A DNA stretch of 64,000 nucleotides from Neptunicoccus cionae (lineage in GTDB: Bacteria; Pseudomonadota; Alphaproteobacteria; Rhodobacterales; Rhodobacteraceae), in contig NZ_BMKA01000002.1 in NCBI RefSeq assembly GCF_014643735.1, positions 992,001-1,056,000 of the forward strand, given 5' to 3'. A program made the position numbers and the translations under genes. Positions 1 to 8,909 of the stretch are shown one piece after another. Within the stretch, counting starts at the first letter, position 1. Every line of letters begins with the position of its first letter. A model generated the notes under the pieces. The model was not told where the DNA came from. It saw only the letters and a program-made list of their open reading frames with translations, and did no database searches.

Positions 1-1011
1 GAAGTGCGCGAGGTTCTAGCCTCCTTGGGGGCGCGTTCGCTTGATGAAGTGATTGGACGCGCGGATATGTTGGCGCAGGTGTCCCGTGGGTCAGCCCATT
101 TGGACGATCTGGACCTCAACCCGCTTCTCGTCAGCATCGATAACGCCAACACTATCGTCTACAACCGTGACAAGCCTCGTCAGGCCGTGCCTGATACGCT
201 GGATGCGTCGATTGTGAAGGATGCGGAGCCGTTCTTTAAGGACGGTGAAAAGATGCAATTGTCTTACGCGGTGCAGAACACTCATCGCACGATCGGCACA
301 CGCGTGTCGTCCCATATCGTAAAGCGGTTTGGAATGAACAACACGCTGCAACCTGATCACCTGACAGTGAAACTTACCGGCAGCGCAGGTCAGTCCCTGG
401 GCGCATTTGCGGCACCGGGCCTGAAACTGGAAGTGTCGGGCGATGCGAACGACTATGTTGGTAAGGGTCTGTCCGGTGGCACAATTGTTGTTCGCCCACC
501 GCTGGGGTCCCCGATTACAGCCAGTGAAAATACCATCATCGGCAACACAGTGCTTTACGGTGCGACTGCGGGTCGCCTGTTTGCCAATGGCCGCGCGGGC
601 GAACGGTTCGCTGTGCGCAATTCCGGTGCAAAAGTGGTGATTGAAGGCTGCGGCACCAACGGGTGTGAATATATGACTGGCGGTGTGGCTGTAATCCTTG
701 GCTCTGTCGGAGCGAATTTTGGCGCGGGTATGACCGGCGGCATGGCCTATATCTACGATCCGGACGCGCAGCTCGACAAGCTGATCAACCGTGAAACACT
801 TGTGACTAACGGGGTGACTGTCGATCACTGGAAGGTTGAACTCAAGTCCCTGCTGGAAGACCACCTTGCAGAGACGCGATCGGCCAAAGCAGCGGATATT
901 CTGCGCCGCTGGGATGAGGAGCTTGCCAATTTCGTGCAAATTTGCCCCAAAGAGATGCTGAACCGCCTGCCAGCCCCGCTGAGCATGGAAACCGGCAAAA
1001 AGACGGCCTGA
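1..1011 (+). CDS. gltB: Glutamate synthase large subunit, C-terminal part (cut by window edge)
   Basis: The reading frame is open from base 1, so this is the 3' end of a longer gene. The roughly 336 visible residues match the C-terminal region of the NADPH-dependent glutamate synthase alpha chain. They include the end of the FMN-binding synthase domain and the glycine-rich right-handed beta-helix domain, seen as regularly spaced G-x-x-G turns (for example SAGQSLGAFAAPG and GGTIVVRPP). The enzyme transfers the amide nitrogen of glutamine to 2-oxoglutarate in ammonia assimilation. The amidotransferase and FeS-cluster parts lie outside the window. A likely intrinsic terminator follows the stop codon. 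Confidence 0.95.
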   Translation, partial: EVREVLASLGARSLDEVIGRADMLAQVSRGSAHLDDLDLNPLLVSIDNANTIVYNRDKPRQAVPDTLDASIVKDAEPFFKDGEKMQLSYAVQNTHRTIGTRVSSHIVKRFGMNNTLQPDHLTVKLTGSAGQSLGAFAAPGLKLEVSGDANDYVGKGLSGGTIVVRPPLGSPITASENTIIGNTVLYGATAGRLFANGRAGERFAVRNSGAKVVIEGCGTNGCEYMTGGVAVILGSVGANFGAGMTGGMAYIYDPDAQLDKLINRETLVTNGVTVDHWKVELKSLLEDHLAETRSAKAADILRRWDEELANFVQICPKEMLNRLPAPLSMETGKKTA

Positions 1012-1039
1012 CATTTTTCAGACCCGTATTAAGTAAGAC

Positions 1040-1073
1040 AAGGAGGCCGGAGTTTTCGGCCTTCTTTGCTTTT
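1040..1073 (+). terminator. Intrinsic terminator after gltB
   Basis: A 10-bp stem (arms 1040-1049 and 1057-1066, one G-T pair) with a 7-nt loop is followed by a short T-rich stretch. It lies 29 bases after the gltB stop and before mtgA. Confidence 0.6.
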
Positions 1074-1130
1074 GTAGCTGTTGATTTGAAAGACGCCTTG
1101 GCTGAGACTGCCGCCAGAGGGAAATTTTAG

Positions 1131-1910
1131 ATGGCCGATGACGACGCAACCCGAGTGCGCAAGAAGGTGAAAGCCCCGCGGAGCAAGGGCAAGGTCGGCC
1201 AGGCGGCAGACAGCTTTAGTGGCGCGTGGCGCTACTGGATTCGCTGGGTAATTCGTAAACTGTTTCTGATCCTGTTTGCCGGTGTGGCGGTCAGCTTGTT
1301 GCTGGTTGTGTTACTGCGGTTCGCAAATCCCTACCTGACGTATTATTATGTTGCCGAACGGATGCGTTTGGGGGAGGTCGCGCGGGAGTGGACCCCGATT
1401 GAACATTTTTCACCCGAAGTCGCGCAGGCTTTCGTGGCCGCCGAAGACGCCAATTTTTGCACCCATTTCGGATTCGATATCGAAGGCATCAAAGCCGCGC
1501 TTGCAGACGACGGTCGGCTGCGCGGTGGCAGTACCATCAGCCAACAAGTGGCTAAGAACGTGTTTCTGTGGCATGGGCGGACATGGGTGCGCAAAGGCGT
1601 GGAGGCGTGGTTCACTGTGTTAATCGAATTGTTCTGGCCGAAGAAACGGATCGTCGAAGTTTATCTGAACATTGCTGAAACAGATGAAGGTGTCTTTGGC
1701 GCCGCCGCCGGAGGACGGCATTATTTCGGCGTCACGCCGGACAAGCTGTCCCTGCTTCAGGCCGCCCGCATCGCGGCGGTGCTTCCGTCCCCCAAGAAAC
1801 GGTCTGCCAGCCAACCCACTTCCTTTGTGAAAAAACGAACGCGGCAAATAATGGCCGGTGCCCGAACTATTGCGGCAGACGGGCGTGCTGACTGTTTCAA
1901 CAGCGGTTGA
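1131..1910 (+). CDS. mtgA: Monofunctional biosynthetic peptidoglycan transglycosylase
   Basis: This is a GT51 glycosyltransferase that polymerises lipid II into glycan strands at the inner membrane. The 259-residue protein has a basic cytoplasmic tail (1-40), one membrane segment (about 43-63), and the GT51 signatures: EDANF with catalytic Glu105, GGSTISQQVAKN, and KKRIVEVYLNIAE. There is no transpeptidase domain, so it is the monofunctional type. It is slightly longer than usual because of the charged N-terminus. Its own terminator-separated position after gltB suggests an independent promoter. Confidence 0.93.
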   Translation: MADDDATRVRKKVKAPRSKGKVGQAADSFSGAWRYWIRWVIRKLFLILFAGVAVSLLLVVLLRFANPYLTYYYVAERMRLGEVAREWTPIEHFSPEVAQAFVAAEDANFCTHFGFDIEGIKAALADDGRLRGGSTISQQVAKNVFLWHGRTWVRKGVEAWFTVLIELFWPKKRIVEVYLNIAETDEGVFGAAAGGRHYFGVTPDKLSLLQAARIAAVLPSPKKRSASQPTSFVKKRTRQIMAGARTIAADGRADCFNSG

Positions 1911-1964
1911 AAATTGTTACGCATGAGTGCAAATAGAACCACCCCCAATTAACGTCTGGCTGAA

Positions 1965-2630
1965 ATGTACAAGCTCTATCACTTCCCGCTCTCCCCGTTC
2001 TGCCGCAAAGTCCGTCTGGTTATGGCGGAAAAAAAGATTGAAGTTGAACTGGTTGAAGAACGCTATTGGGAAGAGCGTGCGGATTTTCTGCGGCTCAATC
2101 CGGGCGGTCAGGTGCCGGTGCTGCGCAGTGACAAGATCACCCTGTCTGACAGCACCTCTATTTGCGAATACCTTGAAGAAAAACGCCCCGAACCCGCGCT
2201 GCTGCCCCAAGGGGCGGAAAGGCGTGCTGAAGTACGTCGTTTAAACGCTTGGTTCGATGACAAATTCTACCGCGAAGTGACGCTGAACCTGTTAGGCGAG
2301 CGGGTCAATAAAAAGATCATGGGGCGCGGTTATCCAGACAGTAAAAACGTGAAAGCGGGCTCCTCCAAGATCAAGTTCCACATTGATTATATGGGGTGGC
2401 TGCTGGACCGGCGGCGCTGGCTTGCAGGGGATCGTATGTCGCTGGCGGATTTTTCGGCGGCGGCGCAACTGTCCTGTCTCGATTACATTTCTGACGTGGA
2501 CTGGAACCGGAACGAATTGGTGAAAGAGTGGTACGCCAAGATTAAATCCCGCCCTGCATTCCGTTCGCTTCTTGCGGACCAATTGCCCGGCTTCCCGCAG
2601 CCGCCTCATTACTCCGATCTGGATTTTTAG
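1965..2630 (+). CDS. fzlA: Glutathione S-transferase-like protein, probable FtsZ-binding FzlA
   Basis: The 221-residue protein has a thioredoxin-fold N-terminal GST domain ([20 protein letters not shown], then NPGGQVPVL and [11 protein letters not shown]) and an all-alpha C-terminal domain. The conserved tail ending in HYSDLDF resembles FzlA of Caulobacter, a GST homologue that binds FtsZ filaments and is needed for division. That assignment rests on my memory of the family tail; a catalytic GST is the alternative. The stop codon overlaps the GTG start of queG, so the two are translationally coupled. Confidence 0.75.
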   Translation: MYKLYHFPLSPFCRKVRLVMAEKKIEVELVEERYWEERADFLRLNPGGQVPVLRSDKITLSDSTSICEYLEEKRPEPALLPQGAERRAEVRRLNAWFDDKFYREVTLNLLGERVNKKIMGRGYPDSKNVKAGSSKIKFHIDYMGWLLDRRRWLAGDRMSLADFSAAAQLSCLDYISDVDWNRNELVKEWYAKIKSRPAFRSLLADQLPGFPQPPHYSDLDF

Positions 2631-3664
2631 TGTCCGCAGACCTGACCCGTGCGCTGCGTGAAAAGGCGCTGGCCGAAGGATTTTCAGACTTTGGCATCTG
2701 CCGCCCTGACGCCGTTCCGGAAACTGCGGCACGGCTCTCCGCGTTTGTAGAAAAAGGGCATCACGGTCAGATGGGCTGGATGGCAGAGCGGATGCACTGG
2801 CGCGGTGCGCCGTCAGCCTTGTGGCCCGAGGCGCGATCCGTTGTGATGTTGGCGGAAAACTATGGTCCGGATCATGACCCGCTGGATGTTCTGGCGCAAA
2901 AAGACCGCGCCGCGATCAGTGTCTATGCGCAGAATAAAGACTACCACGATGTGCTGAAAAAGCGGCTCAAACGGGTTGGGCGCTGGTTGATCGAACAGGC
3001 AGACGGCGCCGAGATTAAAGTCTTCGTGGATACCGCGCCAGTGATGGAAAAGCCGCTGGCGCAGGCGGCCGGATTGGGGTGGCAGGGAAAGCATACCAAT
3101 GTTGTTTCACGACAACTTGGGAGCTGGTTTTTCCTCGGCTCTATTTTCACCACGCTCGATCTGGAGCTGTCGGGTAGCGAAGTGGATCACTGCGGAAGCT
3201 GCCGAAAGTGTCTTGATGTCTGCCCGACGGATGCTTTTCCCGCGCCTTATCAACTGGATGCGCGGCGGTGCATATCCTATCTGACGATTGAACATCACGG
3301 GCCGGTCGATGTGACCCTGCGCAAGGGGCTCGGCAACCGGATTTACGGTTGTGACGACTGTCTGGCGGTCTGTCCGTGGAACAAATTCGCCAGCCGCGCG
3401 GCGGAGATCAAATACCACGGGCGCGAAGAGTTGCAGGCGCCGCGCCTTGCAGAGCTTGCCGCGCTGGATGATGCAGGGTTTCGGGCGCTGTTTTCCGGCT
3501 CTCCAATTAAGCGGATCGGGCGTAACAGGTTCGTGCGCAATGCGCTTTACGCCATTGGTAATTCACAAGATCCGGCGCTTTTGAAGGTGGCGCAGGCGCT
3601 GTGTGACGATGAAGACGAAGCAGTAGCAGATGCGGCCCGTTGGGCCTGTGCTGAACTGACTTAG
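2630..3664 (+). CDS. queG: Epoxyqueuosine reductase (tRNA modification)
   Basis: QueG is a cobalamin and iron-sulfur enzyme that reduces epoxyqueuosine to queuosine in the wobble position of tRNAs. The 344-residue protein carries two ferredoxin-like cluster motifs, [16 protein letters not shown] (Cys188, 191, 194, 198) and [10 protein letters not shown] (Cys241, 244, 248), plus VFVDTAP containing the conserved Asp134. A HEAT-like C-terminal tail follows. The start is a GTG sharing its first base with the last base of the upstream TAG, which fits coupled translation with the GST/FzlA-like gene. Confidence 0.95.
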   Translation: MSADLTRALREKALAEGFSDFGICRPDAVPETAARLSAFVEKGHHGQMGWMAERMHWRGAPSALWPEARSVVMLAENYGPDHDPLDVLAQKDRAAISVYAQNKDYHDVLKKRLKRVGRWLIEQADGAEIKVFVDTAPVMEKPLAQAAGLGWQGKHTNVVSRQLGSWFFLGSIFTTLDLELSGSEVDHCGSCRKCLDVCPTDAFPAPYQLDARRCISYLTIEHHGPVDVTLRKGLGNRIYGCDDCLAVCPWNKFASRAAEIKYHGREELQAPRLAELAALDDAGFRALFSGSPIKRIGRNRFVRNALYAIGNSQDPALLKVAQALCDDEDEAVADAARWACAELT

Positions 3665-3682
3665 AGGTTAAGGGATTAAGAC

Positions 3683-4519
3683 ATGACGGGTGTATTGTTA
3701 AGCTTTGGCCACGGCTATTCCGCGCAGGCACTTGCGGCTGAATTATTGCCCTTGGGCTGGCAGATCATCGGAACCAACCGGTCCGGCGAAGTGCCGCAAG
3801 AGGGCGTTGAAACAGTCGCTTGGCCCGGAACCAATATGGCCCCTTACCTTGATCGCGCGACCCATTTGTTGATTTCCGCAGGTCCGGATGATGCAGGCGA
3901 TCCGGTCCTCAACGGGCTGCGCGAGGAGATAAAGGGGCGGTCGTTTGATTGGGTCGGCTATCTGTCCACCACAGGGGTTTACGGCGATCACCAAGGCGGT
4001 TGGGTGGACGAAAACACCCCGTTGACCCCATCAACCCGCCGCGGGAAACTGCGTGTTGTAGCAGAGGCAAATTGGCAGGCCATGGGCCTTCCATTGCACA
4101 TCTTCCGGCTGGCAGGGATCTATGGACCGGGGCGGGGACCGTTTGCCAAGGTGCGTGCAGGCACGGCGCGGCGGATCATCAAAGAAAATCAGGTGTTTTC
4201 TCGGATTCATGTGGAAGACATTGCGCAGGTTCTGGCAGCCAGCATTGCGCGCCCCAATCCCGGAACGGTCTATAATCTGTGTGATAACGAAGCTGCCCCG
4301 CCCGAGGATGTGATCGGCTTTGCGGCAGAGCTTCTCGGCGTGCCGGTGCCAGCGGCCGTGGATTTTGATAAGGCAGATATGAGCGCGATGGCCCGCAGTT
4401 TTTACGCGGAGAGCAAACGGGTAAGCAATGACAGGATAAAGACGGAGTTGTGTGTCGTATTGAAATACGCTGACTACCGTTCGGGATTGCGATCCTTACT
4501 GGCCGCAGAAGACGGATAA
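3683..4519 (+). CDS. SDR-family NAD(P)-dependent epimerase/dehydratase, YeeZ-like
   Basis: The 278-residue protein has a Rossmann-type nucleotide-binding start (SFGHGYSAQALAAEL) in place of the strict GxxGxxG. It also has the motifs STTGVYGDHQGGWVDE and FRLAGIYGPGRGP and a late HVEDIA segment typical of extended SDR proteins related to YeeZ. The substrate is not known. It lies 18 bases after queG in the same direction and is probably the last gene of the fzlA-queG transcript. Two tandem TTT-loop hairpins follow its stop. Confidence 0.8.
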   Translation: MTGVLLSFGHGYSAQALAAELLPLGWQIIGTNRSGEVPQEGVETVAWPGTNMAPYLDRATHLLISAGPDDAGDPVLNGLREEIKGRSFDWVGYLSTTGVYGDHQGGWVDENTPLTPSTRRGKLRVVAEANWQAMGLPLHIFRLAGIYGPGRGPFAKVRAGTARRIIKENQVFSRIHVEDIAQVLAASIARPNPGTVYNLCDNEAAPPEDVIGFAAELLGVPVPAAVDFDKADMSAMARSFYAESKRVSNDRIKTELCVVLKYADYRSGLRSLLAAEDG

Positions 4520-4525
4520 GACGGT

Positions 4526-4589
4526 AGGGGCTTTGCCCCTCTTGGCCTTTGGCCAATTCACCCGAGGATATTTTAGGAAAATGGAAGAG
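4526..4589 (+). repeat. Intergenic repeat with two tandem hairpins, copy 1
   Basis: Two perfect 6-bp hairpins with TTT loops (4526-4540, AGGGGC/GCCCCT; 4542-4556, TTGGCC/GGCCAA) are followed by the conserved tail GGATATTTTA plus GAAAATGGAAGAG. The tail recurs with one mismatch at 21120-21143. Similar gene-end elements are familiar from Rhodobacterales genomes, and the hairpins may end transcription of the SDR gene. Confidence 0.6.
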
Positions 4590-4602
4590 TCGTTGTGGCA
4601 AT

Positions 4603-4633
4603 AAAAAAGGGATAGGCCGAAACCTATCCCTTT
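4603..4633 (-). terminator. Intrinsic terminator for the 62-residue exported protein gene
   Basis: A perfect 11-bp stem (4606-4616 with 4623-4633) and 6-nt loop is followed on the minus strand by a T run. This is a classical rho-independent terminator about 45 bases after the minus-strand stop codon. Confidence 0.85.
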
Positions 4634-4675
4634 CGAATTCTCACTGGCGGCCTATCGCTGCCAGATTTGAATTGC

Positions 4676-4864
4676 TTAGTCAGCGGCTGCTACAGCTGCG
4701 CCAACGATCAGCAGTGCCAGGATTGGCAGCAGAGCGCCGGAAGAAGAAGAAGAGGAAGTTTCTTCAACAACTTCAACAACAGGTGCTACTACTGGTTCAA
4801 CGTTACCAGCGAAAGCTGCGGAAGCGGCGACGGACATGGCGGCTGCCAGTGCGATTTTTTTCAT
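4676..4864 (-). CDS. Small exported protein with serine run and C-terminal hydrophobic helix
   Basis: This encodes 62 residues. A signal peptide (MKKIALAAAMSVAASAAFAG) leads into a short acidic, proline-valine stretch (VEPVVAPVVEVVEE), a seven-residue polar linker (TSSSSSS) and a C-terminal hydrophobic segment (LLPILALLIVGAAVAAA). The start was chosen for its GGAGA ribosome-binding site and the signal peptide; a longer frame upstream lacks such support. Similar short proteins occur in Rhodobacterales, sometimes near hemH, but I know of no function. After signal cleavage it would be a roughly 42-residue membrane-attached peptide. Confidence 0.75.
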   Translation of the reverse strand: MKKIALAAAMSVAASAAFAGNVEPVVAPVVEVVEETSSSSSSGALLPILALLIVGAAVAAAD

Positions 4865-5024
4865 AATATTTCTCCAAAGTTCTGCGACCCGATTAAGGGG
4901 GACAAGGTAGAATGACCCCACGAGCCGCACCCAAGACTGTACCTCGTGTCGCGTTTTAAGCAGCAAAAAATGCGCTTTGCAACTGGAACATGGCCGTATT
5001 TGGGCAGTGTAATACACCTTGTCG

Positions 5025-5645
5025 TCAAATAAGCAACACTTGCGTCCCAACTCTTGATAGGTTGAATAATTCTTCTATGTGTTCGTTGAAAAGCCCAATG
5101 CAGCCGTTGGACGAACGGCGCCCGATTTTGCGCGTATCGTGGGTTCCGTGGATGCGGTAATACTTCCAGCTGAGATACATTGCATGTGTGCCGAGCGGAT
5201 TATCCGGGCCGGGCGGGATGTATTTTGGCCAATCGGGATTGCGTTTGAGCATGTTCGGGGTTGGGCGCCAGTCCGGCCCGACCCGCTTGCGCGTGATAGA
5301 AGTGCGTCCGGTGCGAGTCAGTTCCGGTGTTTCGGGAACAGATGTGGGATAGAGTTTGTAAACCGACAGATCTTCCGACCAGAAATGCAGCGCGCGGCTG
5401 AGGGTATCCACCAGAATAATACCGTTTCTGGTATTGGAGAAATAGGGTCGCCAATCCTTATTCGTGAAACCGGAGATGTTACGCTTTACCGCGCCGGTTT
5501 CCGGATTAGACAGGTTTTCCTGCTTCAACTGGTTATAAAGTACCGGATCGTTTGTTTGTTGGGCGAAAGCAGAACGCCCGAGAGCGGCTGTGGCAAGCAG
5601 GGAGCCAGAGAATGCACGGCGGGTTATTTTAAATGGATCAGACAT
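5025..5645 (-). CDS. Tat-exported L,D-transpeptidase (YkuD family)
   Basis: The 206-residue protein starts with a twin-arginine type signal (ITRRAFSGSLLATAALG). Its YkuD domain ends in the catalytic signature HGTHDTRKIGRRSSNGCIGL, with the active-site Cys in SNGC. Such enzymes make 3-3 crosslinks in peptidoglycan or attach proteins to it, in the periplasm. The gene stands alone on the minus strand, upstream of the small exported protein. A second, lipoprotein-type member of the family lies at 6374-6868. Confidence 0.9.
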   Translation of the reverse strand: MSDPFKITRRAFSGSLLATAALGRSAFAQQTNDPVLYNQLKQENLSNPETGAVKRNISGFTNKDWRPYFSNTRNGIILVDTLSRALHFWSEDLSVYKLYPTSVPETPELTRTGRTSITRKRVGPDWRPTPNMLKRNPDWPKYIPPGPDNPLGTHAMYLSWKYYRIHGTHDTRKIGRRSSNGCIGLFNEHIEELFNLSRVGTQVLLI

Positions 5646-5822
5646 AAGAAAATTCCGTACTTAAAGGGTTACAAGGTCAAATTAGTGTTTTGAAGGCACA
5701 GATTCAATTCAAACAATGCCGATGCGGGGTGAAACAGCCAATGGCCATTTGAATATCCTCGAAAACATCATTAAGGCAGAATGCATCTCAATTCGAGAAG
5801 CTTGCATTTGGGGAATACTGCC

Positions 5823-6311
5823 ATGTTTCGTGTTGCTGTTACCATTCTGTCGCTATTGTTTGCTGTGTCGGCCTGTACCGAGGTCGATCCAAACCAGCGT
5901 CAGGTGTTCCGGATTTCTTCCGGTGATGTTTCTAAAATCCAGTACCGCCATCTGGATGCGGTCAATGCGGTGCGTCAGGCGCAGGGGTTGAACCCGGTTC
6001 AACTGTCTTCGCAATTGAATGCGGCTGCGAAAACCCATGCACGGGATATTTCCAGACAGAACCGCCCGTGGCACTTTGGGTCTGACGGGTCCAACCCGAT
6101 CCAGCGGGTCGAGCGGGCTGGCTATCAGGGCCGGATGCTGTCAGAGAATATTTCCGAGACCTTCGAAAACGATCTGGAAACTTTGGAAGCCTGGATGCGT
6201 GATCCGGTGACACGCGCTGGCATCTTGCACCCGCAAGCCCGTGGGCTTGGCTTTAGCTGGCATCAAGATAACAACGGAAAAATCTGGTGGGTTCAGGTTC
6301 TCGGGTCGTAA
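5823..6311 (+). CDS. CAP/SCP-domain lipoprotein
   Basis: The 162-residue protein begins with a lipoprotein signal (LSLLFAVSAC, lipidated Cys about residue 18). A CAP domain follows, with DAVNAVRQAQGLNPVQLSSQLNAAAKTHARDI, a W-H-F-G segment and SENIS. The bacterial family is widespread but poorly characterised; the cavity residues suggest binding or hydrolysis at the cell surface. An upstream in-frame ATG at 5781 would add 14 residues that spoil the signal peptide, so 5823 with GGGGAA ahead is preferred. It converges on the next transpeptidase gene across a shared terminator. Confidence 0.85.
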   Translation: MFRVAVTILSLLFAVSACTEVDPNQRQVFRISSGDVSKIQYRHLDAVNAVRQAQGLNPVQLSSQLNAAAKTHARDISRQNRPWHFGSDGSNPIQRVERAGYQGRMLSENISETFENDLETLEAWMRDPVTRAGILHPQARGLGFSWHQDNNGKIWWVQVLGS

Positions 6312-6340
6312 TCCCTGATCTGAATAGCCACCACAAAAAG

Positions 6341-6368
6341 AACGCGCCCCCGAGGCGCGTTTTTCGTT
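6341..6368. terminator. Bidirectional terminator between CAP and L,D-transpeptidase genes
   Basis: An 8-bp GC-rich stem (6341-6348 with 6354-6361), flanked by A-rich sequence on the left and T-rich sequence on the right, separates the two convergent genes. Confidence 0.8.
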
Positions 6369-6373
6369 TGTAT

Positions 6374-6868
6374 TTATTTCCGGATATAAATCGGGGTGCC
6401 GTCCTTCACCATTGCGTAAATACGCTCCATCTCTTTGTTCGTCACAGAGATACAGCCCGCCGTCCAGTCTGCCTTGTTCCTGTCTTTGAACAGCACCGGT
6501 CCGCCGTGGATGAAAATATCCCCGCCCGGTGATTCACCCATTGCAGCCGCTTTGGCGCGATCCTGCTCGTTCGGGTAGGAAATGCCGATAGAGAGGTGAA
6601 AGGCGCTGTTCGGATTGCGCCGGTCAATGAAATAGACTCCTTCCGGTGTCTTTCCGTCGCCTTCAACTTCCTTGTGCCCATCAGGCGCAAAACCCAGATC
6701 CACGTCAAATTGGACCAGCGCTTGTGTGCCGTGCAGCAACCACATTTTGCGGTCCGATTTATCCACCAGTATTTGGGTGACTTGCGGCCCGTTATACTTT
6801 TTGAATTTCGAAGGCGAGCACGCCGACAGAGCGATGCCGGCTGCCATCAGCAAAGCTACAAAACGCAT
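6374..6868 (-). CDS. L,D-transpeptidase-like lipoprotein (YafK/ErfK type)
   Basis: The 164-residue protein has a lipobox (AGIALSAC) and a YkuD-type catalytic domain with DIFIHGGP and DWTAGCISV. The conserved His is in IHGG and the Cys in AGCIS. It is compact, close to the minimal catalytic domain. It would act on peptidoglycan from a membrane anchor. It ends just before the shared terminator and begins only 2 bases after the rlmN stop, so it is probably co-transcribed with rlmN. Confidence 0.9.
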   Translation of the reverse strand: MRFVALLMAAGIALSACSPSKFKKYNGPQVTQILVDKSDRKMWLLHGTQALVQFDVDLGFAPDGHKEVEGDGKTPEGVYFIDRRNPNSAFHLSIGISYPNEQDRAKAAAMGESPGGDIFIHGGPVLFKDRNKADWTAGCISVTNKEMERIYAMVKDGTPIYIRK

Positions 6869-6870
6869 TC

Positions 6871-8052
6871 TTACAAACCCTCTATTCCACGTTCCATCTG
6901 CGCCCGTGATTTGCGAGCCCGTTCTGTTGCGCTTTTCAATTGTCCGCAGGCGGCCATAATATCTTCGCCGCGCGGTTTTCGAATGGGGCTGGAATAACCT
7001 GCTGCATTTACGATGTCAGCAAATTTATGGATCCGGTTGTTGGACGACCGTTCATAAGGCGCACCGGGCCAGGGGTTGAAGGGAATAAGGTTGATCTTGG
7101 CAGGGATACCTTCGATCAGTTTGACCAGACGGCGGGCGTCTTCGTCACTGTCGTTCACATCCTTCAGCATCACATATTCGAAGGTGATCCGCTCTGCGTT
7201 GGACAGGCGCGGATAGTCGCGACAGGCCTGTAGCAGCTCTTCGATTTTGTGTTTGCGATTGATCGGAACCAGCGTGTCCCGCACATCATCGGTGGTGGCG
7301 TGAAAGGAAATAGCCAGCATGCAGCCGATCTCTTCACCGACGCGGTAAATTTCGGGGACGATGCCCGAGGTGGACAGGGTAATGCGGCGACGGGACAGGG
7401 CGATGCCGCTGTCGTCCATCGCAATCTTCATCGCGTCCCGCACATTATCCGTATTATAAAGCGGCTCTCCCATGCCCATCAGAACGATATTTGACACCAA
7501 CCGCTTTTCACCGGGTGCAATATCCCATTCTTCCAGATCGTCACGCGCGATCAAAATCTGACCTACAATTTCGGCAACTGTTAGGTTGCGTACCAGTTTC
7601 TGTGTGCCGGTATGGCAAAAAGAACAGGTCAACGTGCACCCCACTTGCGAGGAAATGCACAGCGTCCCGCGATCGGTTTCAGGGATGTAAACAGCCTCTA
7701 CCTCATGCCCGCCCTGAATGCGCAACAAGTATTTGCGTGTCCCGTCGGTGGAAACCTGCTTGGTCACAATCTCGGGGCGCGCGATTTGAAAATTCTCGGC
7801 GAGCGTAGCGCGGATGTCCTTGGACAGGTTTGTCATTTCATCGAATGACTGCACGCCTTTGACGTAAAGCCATTGCCAAATTTGACCGTGGCGCATTTTG
7901 ACCTGCTTTTCCTTGATGCCAACATTGGTCAGCGCTTCAGTCAGTTGATCACGGGTCATGCCGACCAAGTTAGGCAAGGCGCTGGGGTCCTGCTTGCGCG
8001 GGATGGTCATAACGTCTTGGGTAATCGGTGCAGCGGGTTCGGATGGGGACAT
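6871..8052 (-). CDS. rlmN: 23S rRNA (adenine-2503-C2)-methyltransferase / tRNA methyltransferase
   Basis: This radical-SAM enzyme methylates A2503 of 23S rRNA. The CxxxCxxC cluster motif is CTLTCSFC, followed by [20 protein letters not shown] and the C-terminal [11 protein letters not shown], which contains the second catalytic cysteine. The start was set at 8052 ([13 protein letters not shown]), giving 393 residues, because GAGAG stands 8 bases ahead and the family begins similarly. An in-frame ATG at 8067 directly abuts the upstream terminator hairpin. The gene is followed by a transpeptidase 2 bases later. Confidence 0.95.
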   Translation of the reverse strand: MSPSEPAAPITQDVMTIPRKQDPSALPNLVGMTRDQLTEALTNVGIKEKQVKMRHGQIWQWLYVKGVQSFDEMTNLSKDIRATLAENFQIARPEIVTKQVSTDGTRKYLLRIQGGHEVEAVYIPETDRGTLCISSQVGCTLTCSFCHTGTQKLVRNLTVAEIVGQILIARDDLEEWDIAPGEKRLVSNIVLMGMGEPLYNTDNVRDAMKIAMDDSGIALSRRRITLSTSGIVPEIYRVGEEIGCMLAISFHATTDDVRDTLVPINRKHKIEELLQACRDYPRLSNAERITFEYVMLKDVNDSDEDARRLVKLIEGIPAKINLIPFNPWPGAPYERSSNNRIHKFADIVNAAGYSSPIRKPRGEDIMAACGQLKSATERARKSRAQMERGIEGL

Positions 8053-8069
8053 TTTCGAAACTCTCATTG

Positions 8070-8098
8070 AAAAAACCCCCAATCGCGGGGATTGAGGG
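8070..8098 (-). terminator. Intrinsic terminator just ahead of rlmN
   Basis: On the minus strand a 9-bp stem (8090-8098 with 8076-8084, one G-T pair) and 5-nt loop is followed by six T residues, ending about 18 bases before the rlmN start. It probably ends the ialB-like transcript, but its closeness to the rlmN start could also make it an attenuator. Confidence 0.75.
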
Positions 8099-8189
8099 TT
8101 GTTATAGCATGTTTCAGGCTTTGGGTAGACCCGCTGCAGTCAAATAACTGTCAGAGCGGGCGCGCCTGTGTGTTGGAGGTTGCTGCGGG

Positions 8190-8720
8190 TCAGCTGCAGC
8201 GCTGTTCGGCTTCTGCCAGTGCGGCGGTAAAGCCGTTCAGGGAGAACGTATCTTTGGTTTGAGTACCACGTTTGGATTTCGCGGTCATGATAGCAGATGC
8301 GCCGCGCTTCAGCGCTTCGCGGATTTTCTGATCATCATTGGCGGTAGCAGGCCAAGCGTACTCTCCGTCAACAAACAGATCAAAGCTCGCGTCACCTACC
8401 AGCATATTGACTGGCACGTCAGGATCGAACGGATAACCACCGGAGAAAGAGACCTGACCCTTGATGCCGTTTGACGGGCGGTATGTCACCCACAACAGAA
8501 TATCGCCGCGACGTGCGGAAACCACTTTGCCGCCACGGGTATTCACAACTTTGGTCGGCTTGGAAACAACCCAGCATTCTTTGGTGGGTTGGTCTTCGAC
8601 AAATACAGACCAGTCGGTTTTGGCGTCCACACGGTTGGTGGAATCTTGCGCATAGGCCACGCTGGCCGCTGCGAGGCAGACCGCCATAAAGCCACATGTA
8701 TATGCCATTGAACGGAACAT
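8190..8720 (-). CDS. Invasion-associated locus B (IalB) family protein
   Basis: The 176-residue exported protein has a signal peptide (about residues 1-26, ending VAYAQ). The IalB-type domain contains WSVFVEDQPTKECWVVSKP, VSFSGGYPFDP and a paired-cysteine pattern ending in EQRCS. IalB proteins are periplasmic or surface proteins named from Bartonella, where they aid erythrocyte entry; in free-living Rhodobacterales the role is unknown. The start at 8720 is preferred to an upstream ATG at 8783 because it gives a clean signal peptide and has GAGAG ahead. Confidence 0.85.
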   Translation of the reverse strand: MFRSMAYTCGFMAVCLAAASVAYAQDSTNRVDAKTDWSVFVEDQPTKECWVVSKPTKVVNTRGGKVVSARRGDILLWVTYRPSNGIKGQVSFSGGYPFDPDVPVNMLVGDASFDLFVDGEYAWPATANDDQKIREALKRGASAIMTAKSKRGTQTKDTFSLNGFTAALAEAEQRCS

Positions 8721-8909
8721 TTTTTCTCTCAGCCTCCGCGACTTAGTGTGTGCTGAAACAAGTACAGACTGTTGTCTCATCATTGCGATGGCCCTTTTCT
8801 ACGAGAATAATGTGGTTTTCTTGTGGCCTTTCTCCTAACCAAATGTCAGGTAATCGGCCAGTAGCATGGCAAAAAAGTCGCAGAAATCGGCGGAAAATGG
8901 AGCATTATC

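Noticed and set aside
91-1014. Long minus-strand frame opposite gltB
   Set aside because: Shadow of the glutamate synthase coding sequence with no family signature.
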